Positions 50,900 through 59,232 of a stretch of DNA of 64,000 bases are shown piece after piece. Source of the DNA: JAEUKH01 sp964447205 (lineage in GTDB: Bacteria; Myxococcota_A; Polyangia; Polyangiales; Ga0077539). The stretch's first letter is position 1. Every line of letters begins with the position of its first letter. A program made the translations under genes and the position numbers. Location: contig CAYUSB010000009.1 in assembly GCA_964447205.1 (NCBI GenBank), positions 124,001-188,000 on the forward strand. Reading direction: 5' to 3'. Under the pieces are notes generated by a model. The model made no database searches. It saw nothing but the letters and a program-made list of their open reading frames with translations, and was not told the DNA's origin.

Positions 50900-52081
50900 T
50901 CACCGCGGGGTGCGGAAGCCCCGCGACCACTCCGAGCGCAGGACGGCGCTCAGGGTCACCGCGGCCCCCCCTGCGAAGGCCCCGAGCATCCCGAGGGTGG
51001 CCCGCGGCCCGGCCAGGGTCGACAGCATCGTCGCGAATACAAAGAAGTCTCGCTTGAACAAGGGCCGCGCCAGTCCCGCGACCCGCCCCACGAGCCCTTC
51101 GTCGGCGGGGGCCTCGACCCCGTCGCCCTCGACCCCAAAGCCCAACGGATACTTGAGCAGGTCGCCGCTCCCGATGGCCAGGAGGTACCGATACTCCAGG
51201 GCCGAACACACCCCCCCAAGACCCACCCCCACCGCCCCGAGCCACAGGGGAAGGGTCTTCCCCGTGCGCCGATAGAGCCCCCAGGCCGCCCCCGCGAAGA
51301 ACCCGTAGTTGGTGAGGTCGTCGCCGACGGTGTCGATCCACTCGCCGGCCTTCGACCCACGGAAGGTCACCCGGGCCAGCTCACCGTCGCACCCATCCAG
51401 CACCGACTGGGCCTGAAACAGAACCCCTCCGAGGGCCATCATGGGCCACGACCCCCGGGAGGCGCACCACGCCCCGGCCGCCCCCACCCCGAGGATGGCC
51501 ACCGACACCTGGTTGGGCCGGAGCCCCGTCTCGCACAGCCTCCGGGTCACGGCCAGGGACAGCGTGCGATTGAGCCGCCGCGACACCATCCCGTCCTGGG
51601 GCTTGCGCAGCGACTGGAGAAGCCTCCCCGTGGCCTCCTCGGCCTCCTGGGCGTCGCGCACCCACGCCACCACCCCCTCGGCGGGCCCCGGGTCGAGGCC
51701 CTCGTCGGCGAAGAGGCCCTCCGCCGGAGCCGGGTCGGTCCGACACACCGCCACCACGGCCGCGTCGAGCCGACGATACCCTGCGCCCCGGGCGAGGGCC
51801 GCGAGGGCCTTGGGGTCGAGCACCACGTCGTCGCGCACCGCCAGAACCGCCCCCTCGGGCGGCTCGGACACCGCCTCCACCAGGACGGTCACCCGGTCGT
51901 CGGCCGCGACCCGGTTGGCCCAGGGCTCGGCCTCGGGGCCCAGGAGGGCCACCCGGTGGCAGCCCGCCCGCTGCATCCCGAGGACCGCCCGCAGCACCGT
52001 GGACAGACCCGCCACCCGCAGGGCCACCGAGGGCCCCCGGGACACCACCACCAGCCCCGTGAGGGCCTCCGTCGTCGTCAT
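50900..52081 (-). CDS. CDP-alcohol phosphotransferase with N-terminal nucleotidyltransferase-like domain
   Basis: 393 aa from ATG 52081. The C-terminal half carries the CDP-alcohol phosphatidyltransferase signature DGELAR...G...D...D (from LDGCDGELAR to WIDTVGDD) plus several membrane helices. The first ~180 residues (VALRVAGLSTVLRAVLGMQRAGCHRVALLG, then an Asp-containing VRDDVVLD) resemble a nucleotidyltransferase but lack its Gly-rich NTP loop, so it may be degenerate. The order matches bifunctional inositol-phosphate cytidylyltransferase/phosphotransferase fusions. The product is probably a phospholipid or inositol-phosphate compound. Confidence 0.75.
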   Translation of the reverse strand: MTTTEALTGLVVVSRGPSVALRVAGLSTVLRAVLGMQRAGCHRVALLGPEAEPWANRVAADDRVTVLVEAVSEPPEGAVLAVRDDVVLDPKALAALARGAGYRRLDAAVVAVCRTDPAPAEGLFADEGLDPGPAEGVVAWVRDAQEAEEATGRLLQSLRKPQDGMVSRRLNRTLSLAVTRRLCETGLRPNQVSVAILGVGAAGAWCASRGSWPMMALGGVLFQAQSVLDGCDGELARVTFRGSKAGEWIDTVGDDLTNYGFFAGAAWGLYRRTGKTLPLWLGAVGVGLGGVCSALEYRYLLAIGSGDLLKYPLGFGVEGDGVEAPADEGLVGRVAGLARPLFKRDFFVFATMLSTLAGPRATLGMLGAFAGGAAVTLSAVLRSEWSRGFRTPR

Positions 52082-52201
52082 CAGGCCCGGCTGGATACCC
52101 GATGCCACCGGGCGGCGCAAACGCCCAACGGGCAAGGCTCCTCTCCGCCCCGCGCGGGGTGCGGGGCGCGTTGGTCTGTCCCACAGCCTGGGCGAAGGGG
52201 T

Positions 52202-52207
52202 TACACT
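52202..52207 (+). promoter_or_regulatory. Putative -10 element of purA
   Basis: TACACT lies 38 bases before the ATG at 52246. The GGAGG ribosome-binding site is between them, so this is a leadered transcript. Confidence 0.4.
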
Positions 52208-52245
52208 GGAGATCCCCGAGACGAGACGACGGAGGCGATAGACCT

Positions 52246-53523
52246 ATGGGCGCTGTGGTGGTGGTGGGAGCCCAATGGGGCGACGAGGGAAAAGGCAAGG
52301 TGGTTGACCTCCTGTCGGCCCGGGCCGAGGTGGTGGCCCGGTACGCGGGCGGGGCCAACGCGGGGCACACCCTGGTGGTAGGCGGCAAGAAGCTGGTGAC
52401 CCACCTGCTCCCGAGCGGGGTCCTCCAGCCCGCGGCCCGGTGCATCCTCGGGGCGGGCATGGTGATCGTGCCCGAGACCCTCCTGGAGGAGATCGTGGCC
52501 TGCGAGGCCCTCGGGCTCGACGTCCGGTCGCGCCTGGTGGTGAGCCCCCGGGCCCACGTGACCTTTCCCTTTCAGGCCGGCATCGACCGGGCCGCCAACC
52601 TCGGGCCCCGGAGCCTGGGCACGACGGGACGCGGGATCGGACCCACGTACAGCGACAAGGCGGCGCGGTTGGGGGTTCGGCTCGGCGACCTGTGCGACAC
52701 CCAGAGGGCCCCGGAGGGAGTACGGGCCCTGGTCGAGGCCTGGAGCGTGCGGGCCCAGGCCGCGGGCATGCCCGCCCCGACGGTGGAAGGGGCCCTGGAG
52801 TGGGCCGCGGGTTGGGTGGGGGAAATCGCTCCCCTCCTCGGCGACGCGAGCCGACTCGTCAACGAGGCCATCGTGGCCGGGCGCAGGGTTCTTCTTGAAG
52901 GGGCCCAGGGCACCCTCCTCGACCTCGACCACGGGACCTACCCCTTCGTCACCAGCAGCAACACGGTGGCCGGAGGGGCCTGCACGGGCCTCGGGATCGG
53001 CCCCACCCGCATCTCCGAGGTGGTCGGGATCACCAAGGCCTACTGCACCCGGGTCGGCAACGGCCCCTTCCCCACCGAGCTCCACGGCGAGCCCGGAGAG
53101 CGCCTCCGGGTCGCGGGGGGCGAGTACGGGGCCACCACGGGACGGCCCCGGCGCTGCGGCTGGATCGACCTGCCGGCCCTGCGTTACGCCGCGCGCATCA
53201 ACGGCATGACGGCCCTGGCCATGACGAAGATCGACGTCCTCGCGGGCCTCGGGGACGTGTCGTTGTGCGTGGGGTACCGGGTGCACGGTGAGCTTACCGA
53301 GGACTTCCCCATCGACGACCTCGGGCGGGCCGAGCCCGTGTGGGAGACCGTGCCCGGGTGGGACCCCTCGGTGGCCAACGCCCGGACGGAGGCGGACCTC
53401 CCCGCGGCGGTGCGGGCGTTCATCGCGCGGGTCGAGGCCCACGTGGGGGTCCCCGTGGCCATGGCCTCGGTCGGGGCCGACCGGGAGGCCACGGTGATCC
53501 GTCGGGAGATGTTCGGGCAATGA
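52246..53523 (+). CDS. purA: Adenylosuccinate synthetase
   Basis: 425 aa, the usual length. It converts IMP, aspartate and GTP to adenylosuccinate in AMP synthesis. ATG 52246 has GGAGG 10 bases upstream. Canonical motifs all occur: QWGDEGKGK, GGANAGHT, LGTTGRGIGPTY, EGAQGTLLDLDHGTYPFVTSSN-type loop, TRVGNGPFPTE and TTGRPRRCGW. The catalytic Asp and His are present. A hypothetical gene overlaps its stop by ATGA. Confidence 0.96.
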   Translation: MGAVVVVGAQWGDEGKGKVVDLLSARAEVVARYAGGANAGHTLVVGGKKLVTHLLPSGVLQPAARCILGAGMVIVPETLLEEIVACEALGLDVRSRLVVSPRAHVTFPFQAGIDRAANLGPRSLGTTGRGIGPTYSDKAARLGVRLGDLCDTQRAPEGVRALVEAWSVRAQAAGMPAPTVEGALEWAAGWVGEIAPLLGDASRLVNEAIVAGRRVLLEGAQGTLLDLDHGTYPFVTSSNTVAGGACTGLGIGPTRISEVVGITKAYCTRVGNGPFPTELHGEPGERLRVAGGEYGATTGRPRRCGWIDLPALRYAARINGMTALAMTKIDVLAGLGDVSLCVGYRVHGELTEDFPIDDLGRAEPVWETVPGWDPSVANARTEADLPAAVRAFIARVEAHVGVPVAMASVGADREATVIRREMFGQ

Positions 53524-54053
53524 TCGACCGGGGCGCGTTGATCCTGGGCCGCCGGGAGGGCCAGAGGTACCGCGGGATCCGCCGCGAGACCTTGGACGGG
53601 ATGACCTTGCGGGGCAGCGGTTCGGGGGCGTTGCGGGCCCGGTACCGGGAGGCCGTGGTGGCGGGAGAGGGGGTGGTCGAAGACCTCGACGAGGCCCTCG
53701 ACATGGCCGACCACGCGCGGCGCCTCGGGGCGGAGGTGGAGGTGGTGGTGTTCGAGGTTCCGCATGCCCAGGAGGCCGCGGGGGTCGGTCCAGGGAGCGG
53801 TGTGCGGGGAGCCCTCGCGGTCCTGTCGCCCCCGCCCGCCGAGGGCCTCCTCTGCCTCGGCTGGGACCTGGTCGAACCCATCGAACCCTGGTGGAGCCCC
53901 CTCTCCGCCGACCCCGCCCCCGACGCACGCCTCAACCCCTACGGCCTCTTCGACACCCGAGCCGAGGCCGAACGTTTCGCCGCCGTCGGCCCGTGGGACC
54001 TCGACGAGCCCCTCGTGGCCGCCCGCATCTGGGTAAGCGCCGACCCCGGGTAG
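53520..54053 (+). CDS. Hypothetical protein coupled to purA
   Basis: 177 aa, overlapping purA by ATGA, so it is translationally coupled. There is no signal peptide or membrane helix. It has mixed alpha/beta character with an acidic helix (VVEDLDEALDMADHARRLG) and a C-terminal segment ending ARIWVSADPG. No family is recognised. The tight coupling hints at a link with purine synthesis, but this is only contextual. Confidence 0.55.
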   Translation: MIDRGALILGRREGQRYRGIRRETLDGMTLRGSGSGALRARYREAVVAGEGVVEDLDEALDMADHARRLGAEVEVVVFEVPHAQEAAGVGPGSGVRGALAVLSPPPAEGLLCLGWDLVEPIEPWWSPLSADPAPDARLNPYGLFDTRAEAERFAAVGPWDLDEPLVAARIWVSADPG

Positions 54054-54072
54054 ATCCATTCTCCACGGCGCG

Positions 54073-54078
54073 TATGCT
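54073..54078 (+). promoter_or_regulatory. Putative -10 element of the nuclease gene
   Basis: TATGCT lies 9 bases before the ATG at 54088, with no ribosome-binding site; probably a leaderless transcript. Confidence 0.4.
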
Positions 54079-54087
54079 GCCCCCGCG

Positions 54088-55140
54088 ATGCGCGCCCTCT
54101 CCCGCCCTCACTCCCGCTGGCTCCTGGTCGCGACCCTGGTCACGACGGCCTGCGACCTCGACGCCCTCTTCTCCGCGGGCGATCCCGACGGGCCGTCGGT
54201 CGTCTCCGACGATAGCGCCCGCGCTCCGAGATCACGTCGCCGCCGTCGGCCCCGACGTAGCCCCTTCGACGAGCAGGCCGCCCCTCTGCCCGCCCCGCTC
54301 GCGCCCGCACCCTCTGCCCCGGCCGAGGCTCCGGGGTCCATTGTTCGGGGCCCGTACGACCCGGCCGGACAGGTGGCCCTGGGGGTGGCCCTCGACCGCT
54401 CTCCGCAGGACGAATACCTCCTGCGTCGGCCGCAGTATGTGATCTCGTACAACCGCTTTCGCAACGCCCCCAACTGGGCGGCCTGGCGCTTGAGCGCCGC
54501 TGACCTCGGGAGCACCGGGCGCACCCGCCGCGGGTTTGCCCCCGACCCCGACCTCCCCGACGGGGCCTACCGGGTGCTTCACACCGACTACCGGGCCTCG
54601 GGCTACGACCGGGGGCACCTCTGTCCGTCGTCGCACCGTACGGCCCACCCCGACGACAACGCCGCCACCTTCGTCATGTCCAACGTCCTCCCCCAGGTTC
54701 ACGAGATGAACGCCGGGGCCTGGGAGTCCCTCGAAGCCTGGCAGGTCTCGATGGCCCGCCGCGGCTGGGACCTCTACACCTACGCCGGCGGCCTGTGGCC
54801 CGCCGTCTGCGCCACCCACCGCACGCCCCAGGGCAACCCCGTCGACCCGTCGTGCCCGACCGTCGGCGAGCGCTACGAGCCCGCCCAACGTGTGGCCGTC
54901 CCGCAGAGCATGTGGAAGGTGGTGGTTCTTGTTCCTGCGGGGCGGGGCCTCGGGGGGGTCACGGCCGAGACCCCGGCCATCGCGGTCGACATCCCCAATG
55001 ACCCCGGGGCCACGGGCGACTGGCGGGGCTACCAGCTCACGGTCGACGCCCTGGAGGCCCGGACGGGGTACGACTTCCTCACCGCCGTCCCTCCGGCGGT
55101 GCAGGCCGTGATCGAGTCGCGGGTGCCGCGTCTGCAGTGA
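54088..55140 (+). CDS. NUC-type DNA/RNA non-specific endonuclease lipoprotein
   Basis: 350 aa. Lipobox TTAC (about residue 22), then a basic and Pro/Ala linker to about 85. The His-Me nuclease core has YDRGHLCPS (DRGH with catalytic His, about 172-180) and the metal/stability motif SNVLPQVHEMNAGAWESLE (Asn in MN). Mg-dependent hydrolysis of DNA and RNA is expected. The lipid anchor places it at the envelope, fitting nutrient scavenging or defence. A strong hairpin (55111-55153) spans its stop. Confidence 0.85.
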   Translation: MRALSRPHSRWLLVATLVTTACDLDALFSAGDPDGPSVVSDDSARAPRSRRRRRPRRSPFDEQAAPLPAPLAPAPSAPAEAPGSIVRGPYDPAGQVALGVALDRSPQDEYLLRRPQYVISYNRFRNAPNWAAWRLSAADLGSTGRTRRGFAPDPDLPDGAYRVLHTDYRASGYDRGHLCPSSHRTAHPDDNAATFVMSNVLPQVHEMNAGAWESLEAWQVSMARRGWDLYTYAGGLWPAVCATHRTPQGNPVDPSCPTVGERYEPAQRVAVPQSMWKVVVLVPAGRGLGGVTAETPAIAVDIPNDPGATGDWRGYQLTVDALEARTGYDFLTAVPPAVQAVIESRVPRLQ

Positions 55141-55153
55141 CGCGGGACTCGAT
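55111..55153 (+). terminator. Long bulged hairpin spanning the nuclease stop codon
   Basis: Outer arms ATCGAGTC (55111-55118) and GACTCGAT (55146-55153) enclose an inner stem CCGCGTC (55126-55132) / GACGCGG (55139-55145) with a 6-base loop and a 7-base bulge on the left. It overlaps the stop codon of the nuclease. There is no T-run, so it may terminate, stabilise the mRNA, or be a recombination scar next to the truncated Uma2 gene. Confidence 0.5.
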
Positions 55154-55191
55154 GGAGGCGCGCAAGCGCTCCACCACACGCCTCGTGATAG

Positions 55192-55605
55192 TGTTGTAGC
55201 AATCGCAGCCGACGCAGCGGCCCTGGCGGGTGGATCCTCCTGCCCCAGCCCGGGCTCCGCCTCGGAGCTCTGCCCGACCTCGCGCAGCCCGACCTCGCGG
55301 GGTGGCACCGCACGCGACTGCCCGACGCCCCCCCCGACGCGGCGATCTCCGTGGTGCCCGACTGGGCGTGCGAGATCCTCTCGCCATCGACGCGACGACA
55401 CGACGTGCAGGTGAAGGTCCCGATGTACCTTCGCCATGGTGTTGGGCACCTCTGGCGGGTCGACCCCGAGGCGCGCTCGCTCCAGGTCTTTCGTCGCGTC
55501 CCCGATGGATGGCTCCTGGCGCTCTTCACCGAGGGCGATGGGCTCGTACGCGCCGAACCCTTCGACGCCATCGAGCTTGAGATTGGCGCGCTCTGGCGCT
55601 GGTAG
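55192..55605 (+). pseudogene. Uma2-family gene, 5'-truncated
   Basis: The open frame enters from a TAG at 55189 and reads GPGGWILLPQPGLRLG, DLAGWHRTRLPD, PDWACEILSPSTRRHDVQVK and HLWRVDPEARSLQV to a stop at 55603-55605. This is the central and C-terminal part of Uma2 (DUF820, PD-(D/E)xK fold), with the catalytic Asp/Glu/Lys positions visible in PDLAG, CEILSP and QVK. The first ~50-60 residues are absent and no good start precedes the conserved core. A GTG at 55351 would make only a C-terminal piece. It is probably a remnant. Confidence 0.75.
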
Positions 55606-55697
55606 ACCGCGCGTTGGAGCACCCGCCCCCGTGGAGCTCCCGGCCGACAGAAGCGTTGACAACTCCAACAACCCCGGGGCCGCGGGCGAGGCTCCCC

Positions 55698-56276
55698 CTA
55701 CGCAGCGCCCAGCACCCCCTCAAACACCGCGTCGACGGCCAGGTCGCCGCCGAGGTCGGGCAGTCGTACCGAGGCTCCCTTCTCGGCGATGCTGAGCGTC
55801 CAGGTGTCGTCGTCGTTGCGCCGGAAGTGCTCGATGCGGGCCTCGTCCTGGCTCACCAGGAGGTAGTGCCGAAGCGAAGGAATTCGCTGGTAATCTCGAA
55901 ACTTTCGCCCACGATCGTACGACTCCGTGCTCTCAGACAAGACCTCCACCAGCAGGACAGGGTTGGTGATCGCCAGGGTGTCGACGACGGTCGTCACCCT
56001 CGGCCCGCACGCCACCGACACGTCGGGGTAGTAGCTGTTGCCCGACGCCGTGACATGGATTTTTACGTCCGCGGTGAAGACCTTGCAGTGCCCATGACCC
56101 CGCCGAAGGAGTGTCTTGAGCGCGAAGATCATCTCGGCGGCGAGTTCGCCGTGTTGGGGGGTGCCCCCTGCCATGGCGTAGGGCACCCCGTCGACAAACT
56201 CCATGCGCACCGGGCTCTCGCGCTCGGCCGCCAGGTACTCCGCGTAGCTCATCACCAGCTTCTGGGCCGCGCTCAT
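55698..56276 (-). CDS. Uma2-family (DUF820) protein, intact
   Basis: 192 aa, normal for the family. ATG 56276 begins MSAAQKLVMSYAEYLAAERE, the usual Uma2 opening. Later landmarks are YPDVSVACGP, LLVEVLSESTESYDRGRKF and HYLLVSQDEARIEHF, giving the Asp...Glu-x-Leu/Val...Lys arrangement of a PD-(D/E)xK nuclease fold. Uma2 genes occur in many copies in some bacteria and their function is not settled. It faces the truncated relative across 92 bases. TAGGAT lies 7 bases upstream. Confidence 0.85.
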   Translation of the reverse strand: MSAAQKLVMSYAEYLAAERESPVRMEFVDGVPYAMAGGTPQHGELAAEMIFALKTLLRRGHGHCKVFTADVKIHVTASGNSYYPDVSVACGPRVTTVVDTLAITNPVLLVEVLSESTESYDRGRKFRDYQRIPSLRHYLLVSQDEARIEHFRRNDDDTWTLSIAEKGASVRLPDLGGDLAVDAVFEGVLGAA

Positions 56277-56283
56277 GCGCCCA

Positions 56284-56289
56284 ATCCTA
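56284..56289 (-). promoter_or_regulatory. Putative -10 element of the intact Uma2 gene
   Basis: Reads TAGGAT on the minus strand, 7 bases before the ATG at 56276; there is no ribosome-binding site. Confidence 0.4.
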
Positions 56290-56326
56290 TCACGCGGACA
56301 CGGGCCGGTTGGGTGCGGCGCCCCGC

Positions 56327-57811
56327 CTATACCTTGACCCGCGCAGCCACCACGTCCTCTTTGCGGATCAGCTCGACCCCATCCTTCAGCAGCACGGTCG
56401 TCGACTCGCCAATGTCGCGCACCTCGACCTCGACCGCACGGGACCAGGGGTCTTCCCAAGCCACGGAGCGCAGCACGACCTCGAGCGGGCGCCCCTCCTT
56501 CTGCGCGCGCTGCTTCAGCGCGTAGAGCCGCAGAGGGTCCTGGTACTCCGACCACGGGGCGACGACACACTCGTCGAGAGCGCGCCACCGAAGCCGCATG
56601 GATCCGTGCAGCCGCCCGTACGAGAACATCGCCGCGAGAGACTTCGCGTCGGCCTCGACCCGCTGCACGAGCTTCGTCCACGCCGCTTCGAGCACGTACC
56701 CGCGCATCGTCGCTGCGTCACCGAGCGGGCGCTCGATCCCGCAGGATCCCTCGATCAGCATGGTGGGAGTGATCCGCAGCGTGCGGCCGGCGCGGTTGAG
56801 CTGCCTCCCCTTCTGCACCCCGCCGAGCTCCAGCGCGCGTCGCTCTCCGGGCTCGACCTTGAGCGCGTGGAGGAGCGCGCGCACATCGAGCCCGCACACC
56901 GCGTCGAAGCCCGCGAGCATCGCGACGACCTCGCCCTCCTCCGGGTGCAGCACGCTCGCGAGGGTGTGGGCCTCGACATCGACCACGGCCACCACGACCG
57001 GGTCGGCCTTGGGAAACGCCGCGATCACCGCGTGACGACGGGCGCCGAGCACCGCGGCCTTCGCCTGCTCCTGCGCCATCCAGGTGGCATGACGCTCGGC
57101 GAACTCCTCGGGCGGCAGTCGTATCGCCGCAGCCTCTCGCAGCGTGCGCAGCCGTGCGCGGACCGCGCGCCGCGCGGAGCGAAGTGGCCCCTCGGCGTCG
57201 ACGGTGAGCGTCAGTCGTCCGTCTTCCGCCAAAGCCATCGGACCGCCGCGCCGCGTGTAGACCTCGCCGTTCGGTGGGAGGAGGTCAGGCGCGATGGGTC
57301 GCAGGAAGTCCTCGACCTCCGCCGCGCTCATCGGTCGGCGGTGCGCGTCGAGGGTCGCGAGGAAGACGCGCTGCCCCGACCACACGCTGCCTGTCACCTG
57401 TCGCCACGCCTCGGTGAGCTCCGCGACGCTCAACGGCACCTCCTCGGGCGGCGTCGGCTCGATGGCGCGCGGGGCACGCGGGGCGTTCAGGCGCGGGTCG
57501 ACGCCGAGGCGCATGGGCCAGAAACGAATCGCGGGGTCCAGCGGGTCCAGGGCGTAGCGGTTCCCATCGCGAAACACGGGGGCGCGGCCGGGGCGACAGC
57601 GCTCCAAGGCCAAGAGGATCGAGAGGGCGTCGCCGAGGCCCGCCTCCGAGGCGCGGCTCGCCACCTGGTGAAGGGTCATCGGCGCCCCACGCTCCAGCAG
57701 CGCCGCGACGAGCAGCGCGAAGTTGTTGCGGAGCGCCTCGGGCGAGATCGCCGTGAGCTGCGGCGCCGGGATCTGGAGCGCCTCACACCAGGGGTTCGTC
57801 GTCGGGGACAT
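56327..57811 (-). CDS. Orphan 494-aa protein, function unknown
   Basis: ATG 57811 begins MSPTTNPW, with TAGGAT 11 bases upstream. The first ~80 residues (LVAALLERGAPMTLHQVASRA, LSILLALERC, PVFRDGNRYAL) look like a winged-helix domain. The middle is helical and Arg-rich, containing a conserved-looking VVVAVVDVEAHTL. The last 60 residues (GRPLEVVLRSV, VEVEVRDIGESTTVLL) form a beta-rich module. No family is recognised and no catalytic motif is seen. GGCC tetramers are sparse compared with core genes, which fits foreign origin. Confidence 0.65.
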   Translation of the reverse strand: MSPTTNPWCEALQIPAPQLTAISPEALRNNFALLVAALLERGAPMTLHQVASRASEAGLGDALSILLALERCRPGRAPVFRDGNRYALDPLDPAIRFWPMRLGVDPRLNAPRAPRAIEPTPPEEVPLSVAELTEAWRQVTGSVWSGQRVFLATLDAHRRPMSAAEVEDFLRPIAPDLLPPNGEVYTRRGGPMALAEDGRLTLTVDAEGPLRSARRAVRARLRTLREAAAIRLPPEEFAERHATWMAQEQAKAAVLGARRHAVIAAFPKADPVVVAVVDVEAHTLASVLHPEEGEVVAMLAGFDAVCGLDVRALLHALKVEPGERRALELGGVQKGRQLNRAGRTLRITPTMLIEGSCGIERPLGDAATMRGYVLEAAWTKLVQRVEADAKSLAAMFSYGRLHGSMRLRWRALDECVVAPWSEYQDPLRLYALKQRAQKEGRPLEVVLRSVAWEDPWSRAVEVEVRDIGESTTVLLKDGVELIRKEDVVAARVKV

Positions 57812-58116
57812 TGGCGACGCACATCCTACCGTGAAATCCCGCCGGAGACGGTCACATCGGGGACCGTGGCCCCGGTCGATCCGACGCCGCGGGTTGCAGT
57901 CCGGGGCGGATGGGCGTCGTGGAGCCCGTGCGACCGGCTCATCATGTGCGGCGGCCTGCCGGCGTGCGTCGTATCGACCCGCTGCCGGTTCCTGGGCGCC
58001 GGTAGCGGGACGGCCTCCCACGTGGACCACGTTGCCCGAAAGGCCCCAGCGATCGGTGCGTGAGGCAGGGCTGGGCACACAGCAGCGGGTGCAGGACGGG
58101 GATTCCCTCCCCGCGA
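57812..58116. other. 305-bp gap without a recognised gene
   Basis: Lies between the orphan gene and the Rieske oxygenase, both on the minus strand. It contains the orphan gene's putative -10 (57823-57828). A minus-strand frame stays open but is Arg/Pro-rich with no start or family, so it is treated as non-coding. Nothing else was seen. Confidence 0.45.
57823..57828 (-). promoter_or_regulatory. Putative -10 element of the orphan 494-aa gene
   Basis: Reads TAGGAT on the minus strand, 11 bases before the ATG at 57811; the same hexamer precedes the intact Uma2 gene. Confidence 0.35.
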
Positions 58117-59232
58117 TCACCTGCTCCCGCGCCCCGCCGCCTCCGCCACCCGCCGGTGAAACGCGTGCACCCCGGCCTCCCAGCCCGGCGCGTACCGCCC
58201 TCCCCCGTACCCCCGCGACCTGACCCCGGCCTGCACGGCCTCCACCACGGCGTCGTCCTCGTGCTCAACCGCGTCGAGGTCGCCCCCTGCCCCGCGGCCG
58301 AGGGCCGACGGGTCCCAGACGTAGCGGAGGTAGTCCACCCGCGTACGATCGACCGCCTCCGGGACCACCACGTTGACCGACAGGCCCCAGGGATAGAAGT
58401 TGAGCATCGTTCCCGGGAAGAGCCAGAGATAGTACGCGGCCACACGATCGCCCGGGGCCATCGGGTCGGCGGGCATCAGGTCGGTCTCCGCGGGCCGGGC
58501 CGCCCCCACCTGGAGCACCGACCCCGCCAGAAGCTCCGTGCGGTACCCGTCCATGGCCAGGGCCCGCCCCAGGCCCGGATGCACAAACGGGACGTGCAGG
58601 CCCTCCAGGTAGTTCTCCACGTACAGGGCCCAGTGGGCCCGAACCGTATACGACCGGGTCCCCGAGGGATCGTCCACCAGCTTGTCCATCGGCAACATCG
58701 CGAGGCGCCGGTCGGCCCCGCCCAACCACGACTCGAAGTCCTCCGCGGGGTCGAGCGAGACAAAGGGCAGCCCCGCCCACCAAGCCAGAGGAAGGGAGGG
58801 CAGGTCGTCGCCGGTCCATCCCGGGCGCGGGAGGTCGTCGAAGCCCGGGGCCCCGAGGCAGCTCCCGTCGAGGCCGAAGCGTCGGCCGTGGTACCCGCAA
58901 CGAATCGTCTTGAGGTTGCACGGGGCCCGCACCAGCTCCATGCCCCGGTGGGTGCACACGTTGGACAGACACCGGGCCGTGCGGCCGTCGTGCAGGCCCA
59001 GGAGGGGCTCGTCGAGGCATCCCGGGAGTACGGAGAAGGGTTCGGTCTCTCCCCGCCCCGTGACCCGTGCCAGGGCCGGGGCGAGGTGCCACCCGCGGGC
59101 GAAGAGGGCCTCGCGTTGCCACACAAACCACGCCGGGTCGCGGTAGAACTCCCCGGGCGGGGTGCGGGCGAGGCGGAGGTCGGGGTCGATGACGAGAGGA
59201 CCCGGGCTCGGCGGACGAGGCGGAAGGCCCAT
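58117..59232 (-). CDS. Rieske-type aromatic-ring-hydroxylating oxygenase, alpha subunit
   Basis: 371 aa from ATG 59232, whose first bases overlap the upstream stop (TGATG). The Rieske cluster ligands are in CTHRGMEL and CGYHGRRF (Cys-x-His, about 17 residues, Cys-x-x-His). The mononuclear iron site is ENYLEGLHVPFVHP, with two His and the bridging acidic residue as Glu in this stretch. It resembles the choline/carnitine monooxygenase-like branch. The reductase gene is not nearby. Coupling to a surface lipoprotein gene is unusual. The substrate is unknown. Confidence 0.85.
   Translation of the reverse strand: MGLPPRPPSPGPLVIDPDLRLARTPPGEFYRDPAWFVWQREALFARGWHLAPALARVTGRGETEPFSVLPGCLDEPLLGLHDGRTARCLSNVCTHRGMELVRAPCNLKTIRCGYHGRRFGLDGSCLGAPGFDDLPRPGWTGDDLPSLPLAWWAGLPFVSLDPAEDFESWLGGADRRLAMLPMDKLVDDPSGTRSYTVRAHWALYVENYLEGLHVPFVHPGLGRALAMDGYRTELLAGSVLQVGAARPAETDLMPADPMAPGDRVAAYYLWLFPGTMLNFYPWGLSVNVVVPEAVDRTRVDYLRYVWDPSALGRGAGGDLDAVEHEDDAVVEAVQAGVRSRGYGGGRYAPGWEAGVHAFHRRVAEAAGRGSR

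Noticed and set aside
55351..55605. Independent short gene starting at GTG 55351
   Set aside because: The conserved Uma2 core extends about 50 codons further upstream in the same frame, so this is the 3' part of a truncated gene rather than a small gene.
57812..58120. N-terminal extension of the orphan protein through the upstream gap
   Set aside because: The extension is Arg/Pro-rich without structure, while the ATG at 57811 starts a plausible domain and has a -10-like hexamer in front.
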